Assembly (NCBI GenBank): GCA_965220245.1 | Contig: CBDCPI010000008.1 | Span: 124,001 to 188,000 of the forward strand | Length of the DNA stretch: 64,000 nt | Reading direction: 5' to 3' | Source: CBDCPI01 sp965220245 | GTDB taxonomy: Bacteria > Chloroflexota > Dehalococcoidia > Lucifugimonadales > UBA3495 | Part shown: positions 8,324-16,276 of the stretch, one piece after another | Layout of the letters: each line of letters opens with the position of its first letter | How positions within the stretch are numbered: position 1 is the stretch's first letter | Translations under genes and position numbers: made by a program | The notes under the pieces: generated by a model | The model's database searches: none | What the model saw: the letters and a program-made list of their open reading frames with translations, nothing else | Told to the model about the DNA's origin: nothing

Positions 8324-8490
8324 GGTTGGGGACTGGCTGCCATATTCATCCCCTTACGTGGCCTTCACAAAGCCATGAGCAATTACCCTGAGTTGTTGGA
8401 CTGGCGCAGCAGGTTTTAGGGGTGTCCGCTTTTTACGTCACATCGAATGGACCCCGAATGGATGGAAATCAAGGGTGGCTGTGTTGCCGG

Positions 8491-8922
8491 TTAATGGCTG
8501 TGCTGGGCCAGTTCAATCAGCACACCGCGGGCGGCCGACGGATGCAGGAAGCCAATATCGCCCCCCATCAGGCCGGTACGGGGCACTTTGTCGATCAGGT
8601 TAATTCCCAGGGCATCCAGGCTCTTCAGCTTTTCCGCTATTTCTTCCACTTCGAAACAAACGTGGTGAAGTCCCTCTCCCCTCTGGTTGATGTGGGTAGT
8701 GATCAAACTGGTGGGGCTAGTCCCTTCCAGCAGCTCAAGGTTGGTTTCCCCAACCGGAACGAAACAGCCGCGTACGCCAATATCTTCCCGAACGATGATG
8801 GGGCCCGGCTTCAGACCAAAGAGGCTCCCGTAGAGTTCGATGCTGGCGTCCAAGTCGGCGACAGCAATCCCAATGTGGTGCACCAAGTCGGTGGCTACCG
8901 GAGGCGTTCCGGGTAGCGTCAT
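8491..8922 (-). CDS. mce: Methylmalonyl-CoA epimerase (VOC fold)
   Basis: 143 residues with the family start VHHIGIAVADLDASIELY, metal-site residues in HHIG, GLHHVCFEVEEI and the C-terminal GVLIELAQ, and a 'GFLHPSAARG' strand near the end. It interconverts (S)- and (R)-methylmalonyl-CoA in the propionyl-CoA to succinyl-CoA route. A methylmalonyl-CoA mutase large subunit lies at 60280-61893, so both steps are in the window though far apart. Confidence 0.9.
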   Translation of the reverse strand: MTLPGTPPVATDLVHHIGIAVADLDASIELYGSLFGLKPGPIIVREDIGVRGCFVPVGETNLELLEGTSPTSLITTHINQRGEGLHHVCFEVEEIAEKLKSLDALGINLIDKVPRTGLMGGDIGFLHPSAARGVLIELAQHSH

Positions 8923-9009
8923 AGAACATCTCCTTCCTTGATCTTGAATAGTGTTGGGTTTTCCTATCTTAACATGGCTGCGCCGCCGCTGGTGGGCAGT
9001 GGAGCGCAG

Positions 9010-9354
9010 CTAGCTTTCTTCGGCGACGGTCAAGGCCGCCGCAGGCTCTTCGGCCTGCTCGGTCTCCTCGTGGGCTTCACAAGCATCTTCTATCACGATT
9101 CGCTCGTCACTGGGACTGGCCGCCAGTTGCCAAGAGAGCTCCAGCTCAATGCTGCCCTTGCCCTTCTCGGAGTCCATCTCGGCTTCAATATCGAGCTTGA
9201 TCGGGGAGCCGAAATGGAGATTGATCGTACCGGAACCCGCCGAAAGCTGGGCGTTGCCTTTCCTGATCTGAGTAGCCAACGACTCTAGGTAGGAGGCTAC
9301 GGTTTCGCTATCCGCGTAGGCCGAGAATTCGAAGTCTTCTTTGTTGTCTGCCAT
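9010..9354 (-). CDS. Amphi-Trp domain protein
   Basis: About 114 residues from the second ATG (MADNKEDFEF), placed 8 nt after GGAG; an ATG 6 nt upstream also exists. The sequence 'EFSAYADSETVASYLESLATQI' followed by a beta hairpin with 'KGSIELELSWQL' matches the small amphi-Trp domain. The C-terminal tail is acidic and Ala/Glu-rich. Function is not established. Confidence 0.75.
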   Translation of the reverse strand: MADNKEDFEFSAYADSETVASYLESLATQIRKGNAQLSAGSGTINLHFGSPIKLDIEAEMDSEKGKGSIELELSWQLAASPSDERIVIEDACEAHEETEQAEEPAAALTVAEES

Positions 9355-9436
9355 CCTCATTACTCCGGGTACTTCCGGTTGGGTTTTTCGATTAACTCTG
9401 AACTAACCGAAGGGACGAACGAACGCGGCGGGGCTA

Positions 9437-9602
9437 AGAGGGTGTCTAATAAGTCCGCGCAACCGGTCACCTGTCACCCTGAGCAAAGCGAAGGGTCTAA
9501 ACTCCTTGACTTCTCAGATGTTACTGCTGCCGAGCATTTTAGATTCCTCACTTCGTTCGGAATGACAGGGGATGGGCCGCAATCGGTTTTCAAACACCCT
9601 CT
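9437..9602. repeat. Palindromic element with AGAGGGTGT ends
   Basis: The ends AGAGGGTGT (9437) and ACACCCTCT (9602) face each other. The interior holds the 'CACCCTGAGCAAAGCGAAGGGTCTAAA...TTTTAGATTCCTCACTTCG' module seen inside elements with other ends. No clear flanking duplication. Confidence 0.6.
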
Positions 9603-9939
9603 AATAAAGCTTGGAGATGCGCAGTGAAGAGTTCCAAGACATCTCTAGGGTCAGCTTTCCCTAATCCTCCCGGCGTCGAATTCCGCACCCATCATAACAT
9701 GATGCCATTCGTAGTTGGGGGCATTGCCGTGGACCTCATCGGCTTTGTCGACTCAAACCGCAGCGTCCCACATATTGAGTCCACCGCCGGAGTACTGACA
9801 CCGGGGCTTTGACAGAGTTACTCCGGTGCTCCTAGACTGGAACTACTTTGAGACTCGGCTTACACCGGGAGAACGGCCCCGATGGGCAAGCCTATTTTGG
9901 TCCGCCGCCTCGGTGGCGCGTTGGAGGATACACACTACG
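9603..9939. other. Intergenic stretch without a supported gene
   Basis: A short frame from 9624 has no recognisable motif or ribosome site. I see no RNA structure or repeat here; it could hold the promoter of the following VOC gene or gene remnants. Confidence 0.4.
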
Positions 9940-10716
9940 ATGCCCGAAGTTACCGCACATGCCCCAGGAACTCCTTCATGGACCGAACTTGACACTACCG
10001 ACGAAGTTGGCGCTCTGGCCTTTTACGGGGCCCTTTTCGGCTGGGTAGACGACCCGCAGCCCATTACCGAAACCTGGTCCTACCACATGCAAAAGCTCAA
10101 CGGCCTGGAAGCGGCCGCCATTTATCAGCAAAGCGAGGAGGAACGGGGCCAGGGAGTCCCTCCCCATTGGAATACTTACATCACCGCCCACGATGTGGAT
10201 GCCGTGGCCGAGAAGGCTGGCGAGACCGGGGGAACGGTGGTGTTTGGGCCGATGGATGTGTTCGAGGCTGGCCGGATGGCCATGCTGCAAGACCCCCAAG
10301 GGGCGTTCTTTGCGGTGTGGCAACCGAAACAGCATATTGGGTGCCGGGTCAAAGGTGAACCCGGAGCGATGGTCTGGAACGAGTTGATGACCTCCGATGC
10401 CAACGCAGCCATTGCGTTCTACGGCGGGTTGCTGGGGATAGAGCGGGGCGAGACTATGGGGCCGATGGACTACACCTCACTGCGGGTCCAAGGCAGCGAT
10501 GTTGCCGGCGTGCTGCAAATCACTCCCGATATGGGCCCGGTGCCGTCCAACTGGATGGTCTACTTCGGGGTGTCTAACGTTGACGAGACCGTGGCCCAAG
10601 CCGAGTCCCTGGGAGGAACCGTGATCGTGCCAGCCACGGATATTCCCGACATCGGCCGTTTCGCCACCCTTACCGATCCCCAAGGGGCGTATTTCAGCAT
10701 CTTTAAGGGAGCCTAA
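9940..10716 (+). CDS. Two-domain VOC (glyoxalase-like) protein
   Basis: 258 residues from ATG 9940, which has GGAGG ten bases upstream; a longer frame opens at 9826 without support. Two VOC domains: the first with PSWTELDTTDEVGALAFYGALFGW and a 'VFGPMDVFEAGRMAMLQDPQGA' end, the second with MVWNELMTSDANAAIAFYGGLLG and 'DIGRFATLTDPQGAYFSIF'. This tandem form is common in actinobacterial and chloroflexal proteins annotated only as VOC family. Substrate unknown. Confidence 0.85.
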   Translation: MPEVTAHAPGTPSWTELDTTDEVGALAFYGALFGWVDDPQPITETWSYHMQKLNGLEAAAIYQQSEEERGQGVPPHWNTYITAHDVDAVAEKAGETGGTVVFGPMDVFEAGRMAMLQDPQGAFFAVWQPKQHIGCRVKGEPGAMVWNELMTSDANAAIAFYGGLLGIERGETMGPMDYTSLRVQGSDVAGVLQITPDMGPVPSNWMVYFGVSNVDETVAQAESLGGTVIVPATDIPDIGRFATLTDPQGAYFSIFKGA

Positions 10717-10927
10717 TCACCCCGACAGTCTTAGCTTGAAGCAGGGTCTTTATATTGTAGGCAAAAGTCCCCTCCCCCCACGGGGAGAGGGCTGACAGGG
10801 ATAGGTATCTGGTGTTTCAGGTATAAGGACCATAGATTATCTTCAGATTTGGTGGTGGTCCGGGCCACGGTTCAGGAAGCAGCCAGACCCTCCGCCACAG
10901 TCTGCCCTTGGGCAGCAACCTAGTAGT

Positions 10928-11566
10928 TCAGCTATTTTGAATTGCTGGGTAAAGAGACTTCAGTTTGATGCGTGCATCGGCGGTGGTGAAGCGCCAGTCC
11001 ACTCGCGCCATGTCCCGGTTGCGCTGGTCCTGCCAGGCGGCAACTTCCCGGCGCAGCGCCTCTTGATCGGGAATCCGGCGGTCCAAGCACTGCTGGGCCA
11101 GCACTCCGATCTCAATTTCAGCCATGTTCAGCCAACTCCCATGCTTGGGGGTGTAGTGAATCTCCAGACGCTCCGCAATGCGCCGCGCTTCCATCGGCTC
11201 GAACGCCTCGTATAACGAGGCCGGATGATGCGTGTTCAAGTTGTCCATCACCAGCACAATCCGGTCCTTGTCCGGGTAGTCCTGGTCCACCAACTTCTTC
11301 ACTTGGTGCGCCCAGTCCACTTTCGTCCGCCGGTCCGTCACTCCGACCCGCCGCCATCCTTCCAACGGCGCAAACAGCACGAAAAGGTTGCTGACCCCGT
11401 TGCGCTCATACTCGTAATCGTACCCGCTGGCCGCACCGGGCCGAGCCAGTCGCGGCGCCCGCGTCTCCTTCACCTGTTGTTTGCTGGTTTCATCCAGGCA
11501 CACCAACACTTCAGTGTCCCCACAGGGGCGCTGGTATACCTCCAGCACATCTTCCATCGCGCACAC
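10928..11566 (-). CDS. IS630-type transposase, DDE catalytic part (orfB)
   Basis: The catalytic domain of the transposase: CLDETSKQQ with the first Asp, VLVMDNLNTHH with the second, and YTPKHGSWLNMAEIEIG with the third acidic residue (Glu). The frame is open upstream to the A7 run, where a -1 slip joins it to orfA as ...LKKNQLKPWLKECW, a sequence usual for intact IS630 transposases. The 212-residue coordinate given is the part after a possible internal start. The full fused product would run from 12117 to 10928. Confidence 0.85.
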   Translation of the reverse strand: MCAMEDVLEVYQRPCGDTEVLVCLDETSKQQVKETRAPRLARPGAASGYDYEYERNGVSNLFVLFAPLEGWRRVGVTDRRTKVDWAHQVKKLVDQDYPDKDRIVLVMDNLNTHHPASLYEAFEPMEARRIAERLEIHYTPKHGSWLNMAEIEIGVLAQQCLDRRIPDQEALRREVAAWQDQRNRDMARVDWRFTTADARIKLKSLYPAIQNS

Positions 11567-11607
11567 AAAGTCCGCATTGCCTTCCGGCGGGATGCACCAA
11601 CACTCTT

Positions 11608-12117
11608 TCAGCCAAGGCTTGAGTTGGTTTTTTTCAGCGTCTTGCGCACCGTCTCGGGGTGGATGCTGTCAACTAGCTCGCACTCGACCAGCCGGTCCGC
11701 CAACAATCGCAGTGTCCAACGGGCCCGGCCTTCCGGCGGTTCCCCGCAGGACAGCGCAATCAAGTGGGCTTCCGCCGCGCCGTCCAGTTTCTTTGGCCGG
11801 CGGCGTTGTTGCTCCCTACGCCCCAAGGCCGATTCGATCCCTTCCTCCACGCAACGGCGGCGTACCCTTTCCACCGTCGCGCTGGCGATCTGGAGGGACC
11901 GGGCAACCTCTTCGTCCGTCATGCCTCCGTCTTTCCGCGCTTCATCGCTCAGCAACAGGATACGCGCATGGGTCTGCTTGTACGCTGCTGCCCGTCCCTT
12001 GGAAACCAGGGCCTTCAGTTCCTGTTGCTCTTCCGTGGTTAGTTCGATACGGTACTTCTTATCCGGCACGACCCTTCTCCTTGGATACAATCCGCCAATG
12101 CCGGTAGAATACACCAT
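11608..12117 (-). CDS. IS630-type transposase, N-terminal part (orfA)
   Basis: 169 residues with helix-turn-helix segments: 'MTDEEVARSLQIASATVERV' (about residues 75-94) and a second winged-helix region near 'WTLRLLADRLVECELVDSIH', ending KKTNSSLG at a TGA. It provides DNA binding. The next frame begins in the -1 register at a run of seven A on the coding strand (11628-11634), the normal arrangement for a frameshifted IS630 transposase. Confidence 0.85.
   Translation of the reverse strand: MVYSTGIGGLYPRRRVVPDKKYRIELTTEEQQELKALVSKGRAAAYKQTHARILLLSDEARKDGGMTDEEVARSLQIASATVERVRRRCVEEGIESALGRREQQRRRPKKLDGAAEAHLIALSCGEPPEGRARWTLRLLADRLVECELVDSIHPETVRKTLKKTNSSLG
11628..11634 (-). promoter_or_regulatory. 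Predicted -1 frameshift site (A7)
   Basis: The coding strand reads ctg aaa aaa acc in the orfA frame. Slipping back one base on the seven A gives aac caa ctc, entering the orfB frame without a stop. Slippery A runs of this kind drive -1 frameshifting in several IS families. Confidence 0.6.
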
Positions 12118-12146
12118 TTGTGCCTCAATTCAATGACGTTCAACTA

Positions 12147-13265
12147 CTAGTCAGACAACTTATTCCCAACTGGAGCACACTGACGGTCCTTCTCTGCGGG
12201 CCTCGATTGGTTGGTGCGGTGATTGGGCGGCAGCGACTTAGGAGGCTTCCGGAGGCGGCCGGGGGGTATGCCCAGGCCGTTGGCGTCTTCGGCTCGGGTC
12301 CCGTATGCCAGCGCCCACAGCGTCGCCACGGACAATACCAGCCAATGCCCGGAGACCCGTTCCGGGTCAGTCCTTCGAGTCTTCTGCCATTGCCACCCAA
12401 CGCTCTTCAGCGCCTTGAAGCCCGGTTCTATCCAGAAGCGAAGCCCATACCAGCACGCTCCTGCGGCATCCGGCGGGACGCTGGTCATCACCACCCACGG
12501 CTCGTCCTGGCGGATGTCCCAGACCACAATCATCGTCTCACGGCGGCGCTTGCTGCGGTCCCGGAAAGCCGTCCCGGACCCAACATATGCGTGCCCGGGT
12601 CCCGGTACCAGCGCTCGCGCTGGCAGGCGGGTCCCTCCTTCAGGGCAGAACACGGTGTTGACCGATTGACGCATGTAAGGATGCCACCCCACAGAGCGCG
12701 TATCTGCTCCCACAGCCGCGGACTCCTCAGACCGCGGTCAGTCATTACCAGCACCGTCATGTCCGGCGGGACCGCTTCGGACAGCAACTTCAGCAGACTC
12801 ACCGCCGACGCTACCCACTGCCCGGGTTTGTTGGCCGGCAGGATGTGCCAGGCCACCGGAATAGCGCAACTGCGGTGGACCACGCTTATGACGATAGAGT
12901 TTATCTGGGCCCCCTTCATCGTTGGGTCTATCGGTTGGGTCTATCGCCAGCGCCAGCCGGTCCGGCTGCCACCATGCCAGCAGCCATCTCAACAGCGGAA
13001 CAAAGCACCGCCTCACCTCCAGTTGCGCCCGGCAGGGGCTGGCGCGGTCGCGCCCGTTGTACAGCCACTCCCGGAGGGGCTGGCGCAGGTTGTTCCAACG
13101 GCCCACCGCCAAAAGGGCCGTGACCACGGCGTTCTGGCAGCCGCTCTCGGCCAGTATGGTCCCATAGACCCAGGGCGCCAGTCCCCTGACCTGAGACCGG
13201 GTGAGGTGCGGCAGGTAGTGTTCTACCGTCTGTTGCATCTGGTAACATTCAGATGGGAGACGCAT
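12147..13265 (-). pseudogene. IS4-type transposase, broken by two frameshifts
   Basis: Three frames read in series: 13265-12738, 12919-12530 and 12713-12147. Together they show the IS4 catalytic layout: LALAIDPT with the first Asp, VLVMTDRGL with the second, and YGLRFWIEPGFKALKSVGW with the Glu (Y-R-E type signature). The first shift has a visible cause: the 13-mer GTTGGGTCTATCG occurs twice in tandem (12922-12934, 12935-12947 on the + strand); removing one copy restores AIDPTMKGAQ. The second shift lies near 12560-12590. A long + strand frame over the same bases is a shadow. Confidence 0.85.
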
Positions 13266-13405
13266 CGCGAACCTCTGGCTACCTTTCTGTTTGACACCAA
13301 AAAGATGCCAGAAACCCGTGCGCTTTCCAAGTTCCTATCCTTGTTTCATCTTTTACCTACCCCTGTCAGCGGGGAGAGGGAACTTGCACACACCCTCTAA
13401 GGAGA

Positions 13406-15265
13406 TTAATCAAATATCCTTAGACACGGACGGGTGAAGACCGTCCAATCTCCGGTGTCTGGGTTGTACCGTGAGTTGACGAAGACCCGCCAGTTGGTGT
13501 CGTCCAGATCGGGATAGTCGGACCGGTAATAGAAACCGGGCCACCGGGTCTCTTTGCGGTGCATCAGGTGCCTGATGTGGGCTTCCCCCACCCAAGCCCG
13601 GTGCACCAACTCCCAACAGCGCAACAATTCGTGCTGGTCCCGGGCGGCCAGCTTGGACAGGTCTTCCTTAAGCATACCCATCAACTCTAGGCCGCGAGCC
13701 AAAGTAGCCTCGTTGGTGGTGAAGCCCGCCGACACGCCAGCGGCATACTCGTCCATGAGCTTTTGGAGCCGGAACAGGCCCTGCCGGGGGGAGATGAAGT
13801 GGGGATTGACATCCGGATTGGTGGAAGCCCCCCGGTGCTGCTCGAAGGTGGTCAGGGGCGTCCAAACCTCTCTTTTTATGGCATCGACCTTTCCGTTGTC
13901 GAGAGCAGGAGCGGACGGGTTATCCAAAGCGAAAATCACCGCGGCCTTTCCGGCTAACCGGCCCTCGGTGAAGGAGCCGGAAGAGAATTTGTGGGGCGAC
14001 GCTCCGACGCCATCGCCGGCGGCGAATAGTCCCATTACGGTGGTCATTTTGCTGTAGCCCCACTGGTAGTCCGGGGGGGCCACGTCTTCAGGGCCGCTAA
14101 CCCAAGCCCCCGATTCGCCGGAGTGGGAGCCCATCAAATACGGCTCGGCCAATACCACTTCCGACGGTTTTTCTTCCGGAGCAATGTTTTGAGAGGCCCA
14201 CAACACCGCTTGGGAGATGGTCATATCCAGAAAGTCTTCCCAGGCTTCTTGGATCACTTGGCGCCGCCTTTCTTGGTCTTGGCCCGCCAGGTTGTCAATG
14301 GCTTCGGGAGTCCTCAAGTAGATGGGGCCGCGGCCGGCTTGAATCTCGGTCCACAGCAAGTGGTTCCTTAAAGGAGTAGGCGTGGGAAAGGCGGACCCGT
14401 AGGGGTCGTACTTTTTCAATTCCGGCAGCCGGTTGACGAAATAGTTCTCGCCGGCGGCATTGGTCATGTCGGCCCGGAATAGCTGGGACCAAGCCCCCAC
14501 CGGACCGTAGCTGTCCTTGAACCGGCTGGGCACAAACCGGTGCTCCATCTGAGTCATTTCCGCGCCCACCGGAATGATGATGCCGTAGACCGAGCCGGTG
14601 TCGAAGATGGAGTACCAAGTGCGCCCCATTCCTTCCCCTACGCTCCGGGGACGAAACAGCGCGGTAGTCCCCCCGGCGGCGCTGATTACCGCCTTGGCCT
14701 TGAAGACGTAAATCTTGTTGTCCCTGACTCCAAAACCGACCGCCCCGGCAATCTTGTTAGCATCATTGGCGTCGGTCAGAAGGTGGCTGATGAAGACCCT
14801 CTGGTACATGTTGTCTTCGCCAAGGGCCCGCTTGGCGGCCTCGGCGACGATGGGTTTGAAGGCCTCCCCGTGGATCATTATCTGCCAGCGGCCTTCCCGG
14901 ACCGGTTTGCCCTCTTCGTCCTTCCAAATGGGCAGTCCCCACTGCTCAAACAGGTGCACCGCGCCGTCGACATGGCGGGCCACGTCGTAGGTCAGGTCTT
15001 CCCGGGCAATGCCCATCATATCGTTGCGAACGTATTCGACGTAGTCTTCGGGTTGGTTCCAACCCCACTTCATCCCCATGTAGCAGTTGATGGCAGACAA
15101 CCCCTCGCCCACCGCGCCGCTGCGCTCGGTGGCGGCCTTGTCCACCAAGATAACCTTCAGGTCTTTACCCCAGTACTTGGCCTCGATAGCGGCACCGCAT
15201 CCCGCCATGCCGCCGCCTACTACTAAGACATCGCATTCAACCAATTCAGTGACCGGCTCAGCCAT
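13406..15265 (-). CDS. aprA: Adenylylsulfate reductase, alpha subunit
   Basis: 619 residues, a normal AprA length. FAD-binding start VECDVLVVGGGMAGCGAAIE, GGTTALFRPRS, GMGRTWYSIFDTGSVYG, and the AprA-type GLFAAGDGVGASPHKFSSGSF. It catalyses APS to sulfite plus AMP or the reverse, as an AprAB heterodimer in the cytoplasm. aprB lies upstream on the same strand, separated by 161 bp that hold a transposed palindromic element. No sat, qmo or dsr gene is visible, so the direction of flow is open; sulfite oxidation to APS is one option. It could in principle be a relative with a different substrate, but the similarity pattern is strong. Confidence 0.88.
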   Translation of the reverse strand: MAEPVTELVECDVLVVGGGMAGCGAAIEAKYWGKDLKVILVDKAATERSGAVGEGLSAINCYMGMKWGWNQPEDYVEYVRNDMMGIAREDLTYDVARHVDGAVHLFEQWGLPIWKDEEGKPVREGRWQIMIHGEAFKPIVAEAAKRALGEDNMYQRVFISHLLTDANDANKIAGAVGFGVRDNKIYVFKAKAVISAAGGTTALFRPRSVGEGMGRTWYSIFDTGSVYGIIIPVGAEMTQMEHRFVPSRFKDSYGPVGAWSQLFRADMTNAAGENYFVNRLPELKKYDPYGSAFPTPTPLRNHLLWTEIQAGRGPIYLRTPEAIDNLAGQDQERRRQVIQEAWEDFLDMTISQAVLWASQNIAPEEKPSEVVLAEPYLMGSHSGESGAWVSGPEDVAPPDYQWGYSKMTTVMGLFAAGDGVGASPHKFSSGSFTEGRLAGKAAVIFALDNPSAPALDNGKVDAIKREVWTPLTTFEQHRGASTNPDVNPHFISPRQGLFRLQKLMDEYAAGVSAGFTTNEATLARGLELMGMLKEDLSKLAARDQHELLRCWELVHRAWVGEAHIRHLMHRKETRWPGFYYRSDYPDLDDTNWRVFVNSRYNPDTGDWTVFTRPCLRIFD

Positions 15266-15287
15266 TATTCAACCCCGGGGGCTATCC

Positions 15288-15422
15288 TAGGGTCTTTTAA
15301 TTGTCATTCTGAAGGAGCGAAGCGACTGAGGAATCTAAAGTTCTTGCCCTGAATTAACCTTGGTTTACCGGAAGATTTTTAGACCCCTCACTCCGCTCGG
15401 GGTGACAATTAAAAGGCTCTGG
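15288..15422. mobile_element. Short palindromic element between aprB and aprA (copy 2)
   Basis: The ends TAGGGTCTTTTAATTGTCA and, inverted, CAGAGCCTTTTAATTGTCA pair well. The interior is the 'GAGGAATCTAAAG...TTTTTAGACCCCTCACTCCG' module. The flanks ggggctatcc (15278-15287) and tgggctaccc (15423-15432) match 8 of 10, an aged duplication. It forms a strong hairpin in the middle of the aprBA transcript. Confidence 0.6.
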
Positions 15423-15426
15423 TGGG

Positions 15427-15876
15427 CTACCCTTGTGGTGTAGGTAACTGGTCAATTTCGAGTACTCCCGGCTCACCAAACAGTAGCGGGCTCCGAAGCC
15501 GCCCCATATCAGCTTCGGGTATGCCACTGAAAGGGTCCGCCGATCCTTCCTCGGTAGTCCGAACGGGAAAGGTAAACTGCTCGGTACGTCCATCCCGGAA
15601 GGTTATGTCCCATTGGATCTGGCCGCCGACGTACTTGGGTTGCACCTCAGCGCCCAAGGGAACGAAATCGGCATACCCTCGCACGTGGACGGCGTTCTGG
15701 GGACATAGTTTAACGCAAGCGTAACACTCGGAACACATCTCCGGTTCCCGGTTGAAGCCTTTGTTGGCGGCCGGGTCCAACACCATCAAGTCATTGGGGC
15801 AGATGTACACGCACAACGGCCCCCGGTGCTCCTTGGCGCAAGCGTCGCAAGCATTAGGGTCCACGTAGCTAGGCAT
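15427..15876 (-). CDS. aprB: Adenylylsulfate reductase, beta subunit (ferredoxin-like)
   Basis: 149 residues with two 4Fe-4S motifs: CDACAKEHRGPLCVYICP, which has the long AprB-type spacing, and CSECYACVKLCP. The C-terminal tail (about residues 75-149) is the AprB extension that wraps AprA. A strong GGGAGGAA site precedes the ATG. Electrons pass through it between the AprA flavin and an unknown donor or acceptor. Upstream lies a structured candidate RNA with an intrinsic terminator, which may control this operon. Confidence 0.9.
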   Translation of the reverse strand: MPSYVDPNACDACAKEHRGPLCVYICPNDLMVLDPAANKGFNREPEMCSECYACVKLCPQNAVHVRGYADFVPLGAEVQPKYVGGQIQWDITFRDGRTEQFTFPVRTTEEGSADPFSGIPEADMGRLRSPLLFGEPGVLEIDQLPTPQG

Positions 15877-15934
15877 AAGTTCCTCCCGAAGCGAATTCGG
15901 GCACTTCTGACCCGTTTTTGGTATAGAACCTTCC

Positions 15935-16194
15935 CATAAACAAGCCCCGCTCTCTCCGGGGCGGGGCTGTTTACCTGGCCTGAAACGCCGAGGACTTGGT
16001 ACAGTCCATCGGCATTCGACAGGTGCAGGCCATCACCTGTAGGGGCCCAAACCGGGACTGGTGGGTCAAATATGGCCGCGTGACCCGCCCGTTCCGGTCC
16101 CCGCGATGGGGAGATAGGCTGTTATCAACCAAACCCAAACCCGCCTTATCCCGTATCAGTAATTGCTCACTTGGAACTGCCAAGGGCCGACAAC
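15935..16194 (-). ncRNA. Candidate structured RNA: aprBA leader or independent small RNA
   Basis: A 260-nt stretch with no protein-like frame lies between a good promoter (16201-16229) and an intrinsic terminator (15943-15968) on the minus strand. By-eye pairing: a long closing stem in which CTTGGCAGTTCC near the 5' end pairs with GGACTGTACCAAG near the 3' end; inner hairpins GGGTCA/TGACCC, CCCC/GGGG and ACAGGTG/CACCTGT. The motifs of tmRNA, RNase P and SRP RNA are absent; a 6S-like RNA or a riboswitch/attenuator acting on aprB (start 60 nt after the terminator) are both possible. Confidence 0.45.
15943..15968 (-). terminator. Intrinsic terminator of the candidate RNA
   Basis: On the minus strand AGCCCCGC pairs with GCGGGGCT around a 10-base loop, followed by TGTTTAT. 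The T tract is modest. It lies 66 bp before the aprB start codon, so read-through would be needed for aprBA expression from the upstream promoter. Confidence 0.6.
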
Positions 16195-16200
16195 TTGGAA

Positions 16201-16229
16201 ACGTTAGCACCTGCTTTCGACAGTGTCAA
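16201..16229 (-). promoter_or_regulatory. Sigma-70-like promoter for the candidate RNA
   Basis: On the minus strand TTGACA (16229-16224), a 17-bp spacer and TAACGT (16206-16201). The -35 box is a perfect match and the -10 box matches 4 of 6. Start predicted near 16193. Confidence 0.6.
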
Positions 16230-16276
16230 CGCTAAATCCGGTTGCGGTTAACGTCCTGGTGATAAAATAGTATTGT

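Larger units (their letters stand above)
10923..12147. mobile_element. IS630/Tc1-type insertion sequence
   Basis: A 1225-bp element with imperfect ends: left GTAGTTCAGCTATTTTGAAT, right read inward GTAGTTGAACGTCATTGAAT. It is flanked by TA on both sides (10921-10922 and 12148-12149), the expected IS630 target duplication. It entered the stop codon region of the IS4-type transposase; the first bases of the element restore a TAG. Both reading frames look undamaged, so the element may be functional. Confidence 0.85.
10792..13369. mobile_element. IS4-type insertion sequence, split by an IS630-type insertion
   Basis: Terminal inverted repeats CTGACAGGGATAGGTA (10792) and, on the other strand from 13369, CTGACAGGGGTAGGTA. 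Flanking 11-bp direct repeats CGGGGAGAGGG at 10781-10791 and 13370-13380 are identical and form the target duplication. Removing the inner IS630 (1225 bp plus its TA duplication) leaves about 1351 bp, normal for IS4-type elements. The transposase is frameshifted, so this copy should not move by itself. It landed in a GC-rich palindromic repeat. Confidence 0.85.

Noticed and set aside
12120..13400. 426-codon + strand open frame
   Set aside because: It is antisense to the IS4-type transposase; its translation has no domain and is Pro/Arg-rich, typical of a GC-rich shadow.
15935..16194. tmRNA, RNase P or SRP RNA
   Set aside because: The tRNA-like end, the RNase P core motifs and the SRP tetraloop region were not found on either strand.
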